64,000 bases of DNA from Faecalibacterium sp. I4-3-84. GTDB taxonomy: Bacteria; Bacillota; Clostridia; Oscillospirales; Ruminococcaceae. Positions 51,871 through 59,452 of the stretch are shown here, in pieces. The position numbers and the translations under genes were made by a program. The stretch lies in the NCBI RefSeq assembly GCF_023347255.1, contig NZ_CP094466.1, positions 62,001 through 126,000 on the forward strand, read 5' to 3'. Each line of letters begins with the position of its first letter. The stretch's first letter is position 1. The notes beneath the pieces were generated by a model. The model saw nothing but the letters and a program-made list of their open reading frames with translations. It ran no database searches and was not told the DNA's origin.

Positions 51871-52824
51871 TTAGCCGCGGACAATGAGCAGCAGCAAAGC
51901 CGAAGCCACACACTGCATGATCAGCCAGCGGGCCACCACCTGCTCGTCGCTCCAGCCCTTATTCTTGCGGGCATGGTCGTGCAAAGGGGTGCGGGTGTTC
52001 TTGAGGATGGAAATGTGCAAAAAGCGCTTCAGGCTGATCTTCAGGATGCCCAGACTGCCATCCACGATGAACACGATGGCTGCCAGCAGGAAGGCAAACG
52101 GATGGCCGCACTTAAGGGACAGCATTGCGATAAAGAAGCCCATTGCGCGGCTGCCGGCATCGCCCATCAGCAGGCTGGACGGCTTTGCGTTGGACCACAG
52201 ATAGGCCAGCAGCGCACCCATGAACACAACGCCTGCGGTGCCGTACTCGGCCAGCTCTGTTTTATAGGCCAGCAGGTAGGTGCCGATGGTCACCACTGCA
52301 ACACTTGCCGAAAGGCCGTCCACGCCGTCGGTGCAGTTGACCACATTGATGCTGGTCCAGATCAGAATAACGATCAGCAGCAGGTACACAGCATACGGCA
52401 GAGTGAAACTCCACTGCAGGAAATTCACACCGCAGCCGTTGAAGTTGAGGTAGGTCACACCTGCAACAATGGCAATGGCAAAATCAATGATACCCTTTTT
52501 ATACTCGTTCCATGCAGTTTCAGCAGCATCGTCAAAGTAGCCGGACAGCATGGATGCAATGAGCAGGATGGTGTAGATGACGTATTCCACCTTGAACGGC
52601 AGGAATGCCAGCGATACCAGTGCGATGCACAGCACGAAGATCAGGCCGGAACCACGGGCCTTACCCTTGGAAAGCGCACCGTTCACCGCAAACTCGCGGC
52701 CATGGTCGTGCGGAAGCTTATCGTGAAAAACGGAGTCCATCAAAGCCGTAAGGGCAAACGCCAGCAGGAATGCCAGAGCATCGACACCGCGCTGTCCTAC
52801 GACCGAAAGCAGTGATTCGATCAT
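51871..52824 (-). CDS. MraY/WecA-type phosphoglycosyltransferase
   Basis: This 317-residue membrane enzyme, with about ten helices, is of the polyprenyl-phosphate sugar-1-phosphate transferase superfamily. Asp98-Asp99 (SGYFDD), NCTDGVDGLS (163-172) and GDAGS (221-225) are the catalytic and metal motifs. The MraY His-His-His box reads LHDH (281-284), and the following KGWSDEQVVARW resembles the MraY C terminus. It could be the genome's MraY making lipid I, or a paralog for another wall polymer; no dcw genes are nearby. ATG 52824 is preferred over TTG 52830 on ribosome-binding-site distance. Confidence 0.82.
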   Translation of the reverse strand: MIESLLSVVGQRGVDALAFLLAFALTALMDSVFHDKLPHDHGREFAVNGALSKGKARGSGLIFVLCIALVSLAFLPFKVEYVIYTILLIASMLSGYFDDAAETAWNEYKKGIIDFAIAIVAGVTYLNFNGCGVNFLQWSFTLPYAVYLLLIVILIWTSINVVNCTDGVDGLSASVAVVTIGTYLLAYKTELAEYGTAGVVFMGALLAYLWSNAKPSSLLMGDAGSRAMGFFIAMLSLKCGHPFAFLLAAIVFIVDGSLGILKISLKRFLHISILKNTRTPLHDHARKNKGWSDEQVVARWLIMQCVASALLLLIVRG

Positions 52825-52860
52825 ATTCAAAGTTCCTCTTTCTTTTATGTTTGTGAGAGA

Positions 52861-52889
52861 AGTGTATCACGCTATCCATAAAAAATCAA
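52861..52889 (-). promoter_or_regulatory. Promoter of the MraY-like gene
   Basis: TTGATT (52884-52889), 17-bp spacer and TACACT (52861-52866) on the minus strand, about 40 bases upstream of the start codon. Confidence 0.65.
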
Positions 52890-52917
52890 TCATTCCCGGA
52901 GAAAAATCCACGTTTGA

Positions 52918-52946
52918 TTGACTTTCTGCAGCACCGCACTTATAAT
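52918..52946 (+). promoter_or_regulatory. Promoter of the MATE transporter gene
   Basis: TTGACT (52918-52923), 17-bp spacer and perfect TATAAT (52941-52946), 50 bases before the ATG; divergent from the MraY-like gene promoter. Confidence 0.8.
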
Positions 52947-52995
52947 AGTATATCAGTCTGTCGAAAAAGTTATTGTTTCTATAAAAGGAGAACTC

Positions 52996-54414
52996 ATGTC
53001 CATCTCTCTTGAGCAGCTTTCGGCGCAGATGCGCCGGGGCGAACAGGTGCCGCTGCGGCACACCATGCAGGTGGTGCTCACACTGAGCATCCCATCCATC
53101 CTGCAGCAGATCGTGGTAACTGCGGTGGAGTACATCGACGCAGCCATGGTGGGGCATATCGGTGCATCTGCTACGGCATCCATTGGCATCGTCAGTTCCA
53201 GCACGTGGCTCATGCATGGAATGCTGGCCGGTCTATATATGTCCTTTGCCATTCAGGTGGCACAGTATCTGGGTGCAGACCGGCAGGACGATGCACGCGG
53301 TGTATTGCGCCAATCTATGATCTTCAACCTTGTGGTGGGCCTTGCAGCTGCGGCCTTCGGCATTGGCATCAGCCGCTTTCTGCCCGGATGGCTGGGTGCT
53401 GATTCTTCCCTGCAGGCGGATGCTTCGGCCTACTTTGCCATCTGGTCGGCTTCCCTGCCCTTTTTGATGATCATGGGAACCTATTCCTCCATGCTGCGTT
53501 CCTCCGGCGATGCCCTGACACCGGGCCTTATCAGCGTGCTGACCTGCGTGCTGGATGTGATCTTTAACTTCTGCCTCATCAATCCCACCCGTGAGATGGT
53601 GGTGTTTGGCCGCACAATGACCGTCTGGGGCCTTGGCTGGGGGGTACCGGGCGCAGCACTGGGCACCGCCCTTGCTACCGCTATCAGCGGTGTGCTGACC
53701 CTTGCCATCCTGCTGCTGCGGGACGGACCGCTGTGCATCCGCAAGCCCGGCTCCTGGCACATTACCAAAGCCTGCCTGCAGAACCTGTGGAAGGTAGGCG
53801 CACCGCTGGCCGCAGAGCGTGCAGTTCTTTCCTCGGCGCAGGTGCTGCTCATCCGCATCGTATCCGGCCTTGGCACCACCGCCATTGCTGCCAACAGTCT
53901 GGGTGTGAGCGCCGAAAGCCTGTGCTACATGGCAGGCTATGGCATTCAGGATGCATCCCTTGCACTGGTGGGGCAGGCCGTGGGCGCAAACCGTCGGGAT
54001 ATGGCAAAAAACTTTGCCTGGCTGTGCACCGGCATGGGCATAGGCATCATGGCGCTGACCGGTGTTGGCATGTACATTTTTGCGCCAAACCTGATGGGTA
54101 TTTTCACCGCAGATGCGGCAGTTATTGCGCTGGGCGCACAGGTGCTGCGCATTGAAGCACTGGCCGAACCGATGTTCGGTGCCAGTATCGTTGCCAGCGG
54201 TGCCATGCAGGGTGCCGGAGACAGCACGGGATGCTTTGTGCTGAACCTTGTCAGCATGTGGGGCATCCGGCTCACGCTGGCTTCCCTGCTGGCTCCGCAT
54301 TTTGGGCTGGTGGGCGTATGGATGGCCATGAGCTTTGAGCTGACCATGCGCGGTGTGCTGTTCCTTGTGCGGCTGGTACGCGGCAGATGGCTGGACAAAG
54401 GGGCATTAGCCTGA
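52996..54414 (+). CDS. MATE family efflux transporter
   Basis: This 472-residue protein has 12 hydrophobic helices in two homologous halves, typical of cation/drug antiporters of the MATE type. The N-terminal VEYIDAAMVGHIGASATASIG near 48-68 is the conserved helix 1-2 segment, repeated in the second half as ANSLGVSAESLCYM. AAAGGAGA precedes ATG 52996. It is monocistronic with a promoter and terminator. Substrate cannot be told from sequence. Confidence 0.93.
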   Translation: MSISLEQLSAQMRRGEQVPLRHTMQVVLTLSIPSILQQIVVTAVEYIDAAMVGHIGASATASIGIVSSSTWLMHGMLAGLYMSFAIQVAQYLGADRQDDARGVLRQSMIFNLVVGLAAAAFGIGISRFLPGWLGADSSLQADASAYFAIWSASLPFLMIMGTYSSMLRSSGDALTPGLISVLTCVLDVIFNFCLINPTREMVVFGRTMTVWGLGWGVPGAALGTALATAISGVLTLAILLLRDGPLCIRKPGSWHITKACLQNLWKVGAPLAAERAVLSSAQVLLIRIVSGLGTTAIAANSLGVSAESLCYMAGYGIQDASLALVGQAVGANRRDMAKNFAWLCTGMGIGIMALTGVGMYIFAPNLMGIFTADAAVIALGAQVLRIEALAEPMFGASIVASGAMQGAGDSTGCFVLNLVSMWGIRLTLASLLAPHFGLVGVWMAMSFELTMRGVLFLVRLVRGRWLDKGALA

Positions 54415-54451
54415 TCGACCGCTGGCGGATATATTTTCCTCTAAATAACAG

Positions 54452-54496
54452 CTCCCCGGCCGGGAACCGCACTGCGGGACCTGACCGGGGAGTTTT
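54452..54496 (+). terminator. Terminator of the MATE gene
   Basis: CTCCCCGG (54452-54459) pairs with CCGGGGAG (54485-54492), extended by weaker pairing inside, followed by TTTT. Confidence 0.75.
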
Positions 54497-54540
54497 GCTG
54501 TGGTTATACGATTTGAGAAGAAGAAAAAATGGAGAACAAG

Positions 54541-55140
54541 TTACTTTCTGCCGTGCAGGATGGGAGACAGCGGCTTGTAGATCAGCATGCACAGCACTGC
54601 ATCCAGCAGGCCTTTGACCAGCGTGAAGGGCATATTGAAGATGACAAGGCACTTGATGAGGCTGTCTGCAGAAGGCAGGATGGCCTGATACATGCCGAGG
54701 ATGGCTTCCAGCGGCATGTGGTAGAACTGCACATAGGCCGGATAGGTGATGAAGTAGTTGGACGGTACGCTGAACACAGCCATGGCTGCAGCGCCTGCAA
54801 TAGCACCAATGATGGCGGTCTTGCGGCTCTTGTGGTGCTTATAGATAACGCCTGCCACAGCGGAGAAAACCGCACCCAGCATGAAGTTGCACAGCTCACC
54901 CACGCATGCAGTGGAAGTGCCCTTGATAACGATGTGCAGCAGGTTCTTCATAAAGCTGATGACCACACCGTACACCGGGCCGAGAGCAAAGGCACCCAGC
55001 AGAGCCGGCAGGTCAGAAAAGTCCATCTTGACGAAGGACGGAATGAGCATCGGAATGGGAAACTCAATGAACATCAGGATAAAGGCCACCGCGCTGAGCA
55101 TGGCGGCAACAGTAAGATTGTGAGTCGTGCTTTTTTTCAT
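54541..55140 (-). CDS. ribU: Riboflavin ECF transporter S component RibU
   Basis: RibU is the substrate-binding membrane protein of an energy-coupling-factor riboflavin importer. The 199-residue product has six helices; FIEFPIPMLIPSFVKMDFSD near 23-42 and the GPVYGVVISFMKNLLH segment are characteristic. It lacks the shared EcfA/T genes, which in this type are encoded elsewhere. ATG 55140 follows AAGGA. It is controlled by the FMN riboswitch immediately upstream, which confirms the flavin role. Confidence 0.95.
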   Translation of the reverse strand: MKKSTTHNLTVAAMLSAVAFILMFIEFPIPMLIPSFVKMDFSDLPALLGAFALGPVYGVVISFMKNLLHIVIKGTSTACVGELCNFMLGAVFSAVAGVIYKHHKSRKTAIIGAIAGAAAMAVFSVPSNYFITYPAYVQFYHMPLEAILGMYQAILPSADSLIKCLVIFNMPFTLVKGLLDAVLCMLIYKPLSPILHGRK

Positions 55141-55232
55141 GGTAATGATCCTTCCCGGGGTAAGATGCCCCTTGCAAAAATTGTTCCGAAAGCTCTTTTC
55201 GTATCTTGTTTTTTGGAACGGGAAGGACAAAT

Positions 55233-55272
55233 AGAAAAGCACCCTGCTGCAACAAAAACACTGCAACAGGGC
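55233..55272 (-). terminator. Regulatory terminator of the FMN riboswitch
   Basis: On the minus strand CCCTGTTGCA (55271-55262) pairs with TGCAGCAGGG (55251-55242), followed by TGCTTTTC. It lies between the FMN aptamer and ribU, so FMN binding probably favours this hairpin and stops transcription. Confidence 0.8.
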
Positions 55273-55297
55273 GCGTAGACAACGATTTGCCTGCCGT

Positions 55298-55407
55298 TTC
55301 TTGCATCCGGACTATACCGTTGGTCCCGGAGTTGCACCGGGTCAGCACCCTTGCGGGTGGTCGCGGACTTTACCGCCAGTGGGGAATCTCACCCCGCCCT
55401 GAAACGA
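55298..55407 (-). promoter_or_regulatory. FMN riboswitch (RFN element)
   Basis: The minus strand carries the conserved RFN blocks in order: CAGGGCGGGGTGAGATTCCC, GGCGGTAAAGTCCGCGA, a variable stem, GACCCGGTGCAACTCCGGG, and ACCAACGGTATAGTCCGGATG. It controls the riboflavin transporter ribU by FMN-dependent termination. Confidence 0.96.
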
Positions 55408-55421
55408 ACTTTCTGGCACAA

Positions 55422-55450
55422 AGTATAGCGTGGCAGGCCCAGCTTGTCAA
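55422..55450 (-). promoter_or_regulatory. Promoter of the FMN riboswitch-ribU transcript
   Basis: Consensus TTGACA (55445-55450), 17-bp spacer and TATACT (55422-55427) on the minus strand, just upstream of the aptamer. Confidence 0.85.
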
Positions 55451-55518
55451 GAGGGCATCTTAAAATTTGTGCAAAAAATGTCAAAGTAATTCTTTCAAGC
55501 GCCCTTCTCTGTAAGCTC

Positions 55519-55547
55519 TTGCCCGGGTGGGTGCGGTATGGTATCAT
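55519..55547 (+). promoter_or_regulatory. Promoter of the mscS gene
   Basis: TTGCCC (55519-55524), 17-bp spacer and TATCAT (55542-55547) with extended TGG, 31 bases before the ATG. Confidence 0.7.
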
Positions 55548-55578
55548 AGATGGGTCGTATAAAATTCAGGAGGTTATC

Positions 55579-56661
55579 ATGATCTTTTCTATTCGTGATC
55601 TTTCGTTTGAGCTTGGCTCTGTACTGCTGGAGGGCTGGTTTGCACTGGCTGCGCGCGCAGGGTGCGCACTGCTCATTCTGCTTGCCGCATGGCTGGTACG
55701 CCGCTGGCTGAGCAAAAGGGGCATTCCGGCACTGCTGTCCCGCAAGTGGCACTTTAACGGCACTCCCATCCTGCTGCGCAGCTTTGCGGTACCCATCCAG
55801 CGCATGTGCACTGCGGTTGGCGTATATCTGGCGGCAGCTTCCCTGCCCTGGGCCATTCCCGGCATTGCCAAGCTGCTGTTGGTCTGCTTCCGCCTTGTCA
55901 TGACCCTGCTGGTCTGCGAAGGCCTGTATGCGGCATCGGATCTGGCCGACCTGCTGCTGGCTTCCTGCAGCCCGGAGATCCGCTCCAACAAAACACTCTG
56001 CTCTTTGCTGGACACCGCCTACAAGGTGCTGGTGATCGTGCTGTGCGTGGCAGCGTTGGCACAAGAAGTGGGCTTTCCCATCGGCAGCATTGTCGCCGGT
56101 GCCGGTCTGGTTGGTCTGACCATCTCGCTGGCCGCACAGGAAAGCGCCAGCAACCTGTTTTCCGGCATCGTGATTCTGCTGGACAAGCCCTTCTCGGTGG
56201 GCGACTGGATCACTGTGGGCGATGTGGAAGGCGAAGTGATCGACATCAACTTCCGTTCCACCCGCATCCGCTCGCTGGATAAAACCATCAATGTGGTGAC
56301 GAACAGTAAGATCTGCTCTTCCACCGTGCAGAACGCCGCCCTGCGCACCATGCGGCCCTACAAGTTCAATCTGGGTGTCACCTATGGCACCACCCGCCCG
56401 AAGCTGGAACAGCTGATGAAAGACTTGCAGACCATGCTGGACGCAAGCCCTTACACCAACAAGGGTACCAACATCGTACAGCTTGCAAACTTTGGCGATT
56501 CCAGCATCAACATTCTGGTCTCCGCCTACCTGCTGACTAACGCCTACGCGGAATTTTTGCAGATGCAGAACGACCTGAACCTGAACATTATGGACATCAT
56601 GCAGGCCGACGGTGTGGATTTTGCGTTCCCCTCCACCAGCGTGTATATCGAAAAGAACTGA
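55579..56661 (+). CDS. mscS: Small-conductance mechanosensitive channel (MscS family)
   Basis: MscS channels open under membrane tension to release solutes on hypo-osmotic shock. The 360-residue protein has several N-terminal helices, then the pore helix (VGFPIGSIVAGAGLVGLTISLAAQ around 156-180), the DKPFSVGDWITVGDVEGEVIDI beta domain and a C-terminal cytosolic domain. Two extra N-terminal helices compared with E. coli MscS are present. AGGAGG precedes ATG 55579. It is monocistronic. Confidence 0.93.
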   Translation: MIFSIRDLSFELGSVLLEGWFALAARAGCALLILLAAWLVRRWLSKRGIPALLSRKWHFNGTPILLRSFAVPIQRMCTAVGVYLAAASLPWAIPGIAKLLLVCFRLVMTLLVCEGLYAASDLADLLLASCSPEIRSNKTLCSLLDTAYKVLVIVLCVAALAQEVGFPIGSIVAGAGLVGLTISLAAQESASNLFSGIVILLDKPFSVGDWITVGDVEGEVIDINFRSTRIRSLDKTINVVTNSKICSSTVQNAALRTMRPYKFNLGVTYGTTRPKLEQLMKDLQTMLDASPYTNKGTNIVQLANFGDSSINILVSAYLLTNAYAEFLQMQNDLNLNIMDIMQADGVDFAFPSTSVYIEKN

Positions 56662-56674
56662 GCAAACCTGTAAA

Positions 56675-56693
56675 GGGGCTGTTGCAAAATAGC
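56675..56693. repeat. Possible solitary insertion-sequence end
   Basis: GGGGCTGTTGCAAAATAGC resembles the terminal inverted repeats of IS6-type and related elements (G-rich start, then CTGTTGCAAA). No transposase or matching opposite end is seen in the window, so it may be an excision scar or chance. Confidence 0.25.
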
Positions 56694-56768
56694 GCCAACG
56701 AAAAGCGGAAAGCAAAAATCTCATCTTTTTCCCTCAAAAAGAGTAGAATTTTTCGGAACTGAAAATGC

Positions 56769-56809
56769 AAAAAGCTGAGCACCTGCTTTTTCACAGATGC
56801 TCAGCTTTT
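56769..56809. terminator. Terminator between mscS and pta
   Basis: AAAAAGCTGAGCA (56769-56781) pairs with TGCTCAGCTTTT (56798-56809), followed by C and T-rich sequence; it can end both convergent transcripts. Confidence 0.88.
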
Positions 56810-56899
56810 CTATACTCATTTTTTGAAATCTGCCTTTGAGGCCTCAACATTCTGCCCGTTTTGTACGGTGAATGCGGCGGCTATTTTCAATCAGTCAGC

Positions 56900-57925
56900 T
56901 CAAGACTGGCAGGCAGTGATCAGGCTCATCTTGTAGACCTCGTCGGCGTTGCAACCACGGGACAGATCGTTGATGGGAGCGTTCAGACCCTGCAGGATGG
57001 GGCCGTAAGCTGCATAACCACCCAGACGCTGAGCAATCTTATAGCCGATGTTGCCGGCCTCGATGCAGGGGAAGATGAAGGTGTTGGCCTGACCAGCCAC
57101 CTTGCTGCCCTTGCACTTGACCTGTGCAACTTCGGGAGCAACGGCAGCGTCAAACTGCAGCTCACCGTCCACAGCCAACTCGGGATCCATTTCCTGAGCC
57201 CTGATCACAGCGTCATGGCTCAAAGCAACGGTGCCGCCCTTGCCGGAGCCCTTGGTGGAGAAGCTCAGCACAGCAACCTTCGGATCGATGCCGAACAACT
57301 TTGCGGTCTTAGCGGTCTCAATAGCAACCTCAGCAAGCTTTGCAGAAGCGGCGATCTTGACCTCGCCGGTAGCCTTATCAATGGTATCGGTATAGTCGAT
57401 GTTAACAGCGCAGTCGCCCATGGCAATGCGCTTCAGGCCCTCTTCACCGCAGTCACGGTCCAGAATGAAGCAGGAGCTGACCAGATGTGCGCCCTTCTTG
57501 GTCTTGACCAGCTGCAGAGCGGGACGAATGGTGTCGGCAGTGGAGTAAGTAGCGCCGCCCAGCAGGCAATCAGCCTTGCCCATCTTCACCAGCATGGTGC
57601 CGAAGTAGTTGGACTTCTTCAGCAGAGCGGTGCACTCCTCAGCGGTCTGCTTGCCCTTGCGCAGCTCCACCATGGTGTTGACCATCTCATCGAAACCGGC
57701 ATAGTTCTCGGGGTCGATGATTTCGGCAGCGGAAATATCAAAGTTACCGGCGGCAGCAGCAGCCTTGCACTCAGCCTCGTTGCCCACCATGACGACCTTC
57801 AGCACGCCCTCGGCCAGCAGCTTTGCAGCGGCCTCCAGAATGCGGGGATCATTGCCCTCGGTGAAAACGATCGTCTTGGGATTTGCCTTCAGCTGTGCTA
57901 CCAGCGGTGCAAACATATCAGCCAT
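56900..57925 (-). CDS. pta: Phosphate acetyltransferase
   Basis: Pta interconverts acetyl-CoA and acetyl phosphate for ATP production with acetate kinase. The 341-residue length is that of the short Pta without the N-terminal regulatory domain. The start FTEGNDPRILEAAAKLLAEG, LLGGATYSTADTIRPAL near 140-156 and SFSTKGSGKGG near 236-246 are typical. No acetate kinase gene is adjacent, unlike many Firmicutes. It has its own promoter. Confidence 0.94.
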   Translation of the reverse strand: MADMFAPLVAQLKANPKTIVFTEGNDPRILEAAAKLLAEGVLKVVMVGNEAECKAAAAAGNFDISAAEIIDPENYAGFDEMVNTMVELRKGKQTAEECTALLKKSNYFGTMLVKMGKADCLLGGATYSTADTIRPALQLVKTKKGAHLVSSCFILDRDCGEEGLKRIAMGDCAVNIDYTDTIDKATGEVKIAASAKLAEVAIETAKTAKLFGIDPKVAVLSFSTKGSGKGGTVALSHDAVIRAQEMDPELAVDGELQFDAAVAPEVAQVKCKGSKVAGQANTFIFPCIEAGNIGYKIAQRLGGYAAYGPILQGLNAPINDLSRGCNADEVYKMSLITACQS

Positions 57926-57957
57926 TGTGATTACCTCCGAATTTACTTTCCAATATT

Positions 57958-58243
57958 CACATCCAGATATCTGTTGGACACAAGGATGCCTTTCTCTTTT
58001 ATTCTAGCACATACGGCAAAAAGTTCAAGACAAAATTGGCTTTTTGTGCTACAATTTTTGCCTCACACATCATCGTTATTTTCCTGCCAAAGTAGTAAAA
58101 CACGCCCTGCGTATTCCTCCACAATTTCCCGTAAACCACCTTCCACAAATTTCAATTTTAAGCTATGCACTTTTCATTCACGATTTTTCTTTTTTAAAAA
58201 TGCAGAAAGTTCCAGTCAGTTCATGTATTTTTTACGTTAAAAC
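57958..58243. other. Intergenic region upstream of pta
   Basis: Besides the pta promoter and the pfkA terminator, this A+T-rich stretch between pta and pfkA shows no credible gene. Plus-strand frames here lack a ribosome-binding site and recognisable motifs. Confidence 0.5.
58001..58028 (-). promoter_or_regulatory. Promoter of pta
   Basis: TTGAAC (58023-58028), 16-bp spacer and TAGAAT (58001-58006) with extended TGC on the minus strand, about 80 bases before pta. Confidence 0.65.
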
Positions 58244-58285
58244 GCAAAAAAGAGCCATTCTCCCGATTCTTCGAGAGAACAGCTC
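58244..58285 (-). terminator. Terminator of pfkA
   Basis: On the minus strand GAGCTGTTCTC (58285-58275) pairs with GAGAATGGCTC (58262-58252), followed by TTTTTTG, about 25 bases after the pfkA stop. Confidence 0.88.
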
Positions 58286-58307
58286 CATAGTATTGGCTTT
58301 ATAAATA

Positions 58308-59282
58308 TCAGATAGAAATGGTGTTTGCCACGTCCAGCAGCACCGGGTCAAGCGTCTTAGTCATTTCAAGAGCTTCATCCACAGGGTAATCCACCAGCTT
58401 TTCGCCCTTCATGCCGACGATGCGGTTATACTTGCCCTGCTCCAGCAGGCACACGGCATGGTAGCCCATTGCAGAAGCGTTCACACGGTCACGCAGAGTG
58501 GGAGAACCACCGCGCTGGACATGGCCCAGAATGGTGGCGCGGGAGTCGATGCCGGTGCGTGCCTGAATCTCGTTTGCGATTTCCTGTGCATGGCCAACAC
58601 CCTCGGCAACGATAATAATGAAGTGACGCTTGCCGGTCTTCTGAGTCTCAGCGATCTTATCCAGAATATCACGCTGCATGTCAAATTCCTTCTCCGGCAG
58701 TAGAACAGCCATAGCGCCGGAAGCAATTGCAACATTCAGAGCAATATAACCGGCGTTGCGGCCCATGACCTCGACCACACTGCAGCGGTCGTGGCTCTGG
58801 GTGGTATCGCGCAGCTTGTCGATCATCTCCAGCGCGGTATTCATGGCGGTATCGTAGCCAATGGTGTAATCGGTGCAGGAAATATCGTTGTCAATCGTGC
58901 CGGGCAGACCGATCATCGGAATGCCGCGGTGGGCCAGCTCACGAGCGCCGCGGTAAGAACCGTCGCCGCCAATGACCACCAGCGCATCAATGCCCAGTTC
59001 GCGGCACTTCTCTGCACCCTTGTCCTGACCTTCCTTGGTCTTGAATTCCAGACAGCGGGCGGTATACAGAATGGTACCGCCTGCAGAGATGATGTTCGAC
59101 ACACTGCGCAGGTTCATCTCAAAGCATTCGCCGTTCAGCAGGCCATTGTAGCCACGCTGAATGCCGATCATGCGGTAACCCTTATGCAGGCCGGTACGGA
59201 CTACGGCGCGCACGGCAGCGTTCATGCCAGGAGCATCACCACCGCTCGTCAATACGCCAATCGTTTTGATCTGCTTTTCCAT
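58308..59282 (-). CDS. pfkA: ATP-dependent 6-phosphofructokinase
   Basis: PfkA phosphorylates fructose 6-phosphate in glycolysis. The 324-residue product starts at ATG 59282 with GGAGGG upstream. GVLTSGGDAPGMNAAVR near 9-25, GGDGSYRGA near 105-113 (the Gly after Asp marks ATP rather than pyrophosphate use), LPGTIDNDISCTDYTIG near 124-140 with the catalytic Asp, and VEVMGRNAGYIAL are complete. It follows dnaE but has its own promoter. Confidence 0.96.
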   Translation of the reverse strand: MEKQIKTIGVLTSGGDAPGMNAAVRAVVRTGLHKGYRMIGIQRGYNGLLNGECFEMNLRSVSNIISAGGTILYTARCLEFKTKEGQDKGAEKCRELGIDALVVIGGDGSYRGARELAHRGIPMIGLPGTIDNDISCTDYTIGYDTAMNTALEMIDKLRDTTQSHDRCSVVEVMGRNAGYIALNVAIASGAMAVLLPEKEFDMQRDILDKIAETQKTGKRHFIIIVAEGVGHAQEIANEIQARTGIDSRATILGHVQRGGSPTLRDRVNASAMGYHAVCLLEQGKYNRIVGMKGEKLVDYPVDEALEMTKTLDPVLLDVANTISI

Positions 59283-59379
59283 ACGAGAGTTTCCCTCCAA
59301 TTTGTTTCTTCATTTACCCAATGGTATCACAGCGCTCTCCATTTTAACGCTGTCCAAAGCACTTCACTTGCCTTGAATC

Positions 59380-59408
59380 ATTATAACACAAACGCCTTAT
59401 TTTGGAAA
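59380..59408 (-). promoter_or_regulatory. Promoter of pfkA
   Basis: TTTCCA (59403-59408), 17-bp spacer and TATAAT (59380-59385) with extended TG on the minus strand; the leader to pfkA is about 90 nt. Confidence 0.7.
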
Positions 59409-59452
59409 CAGCCATCCCGCCGGATTTGCGTTAAGATTCGTGCACGGAAATG

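Noticed and set aside
58044-58304. 86-codon frame upstream of pfkA terminator
   Set aside because: A+T-rich, no ribosome-binding site, overlaps the pfkA terminator.
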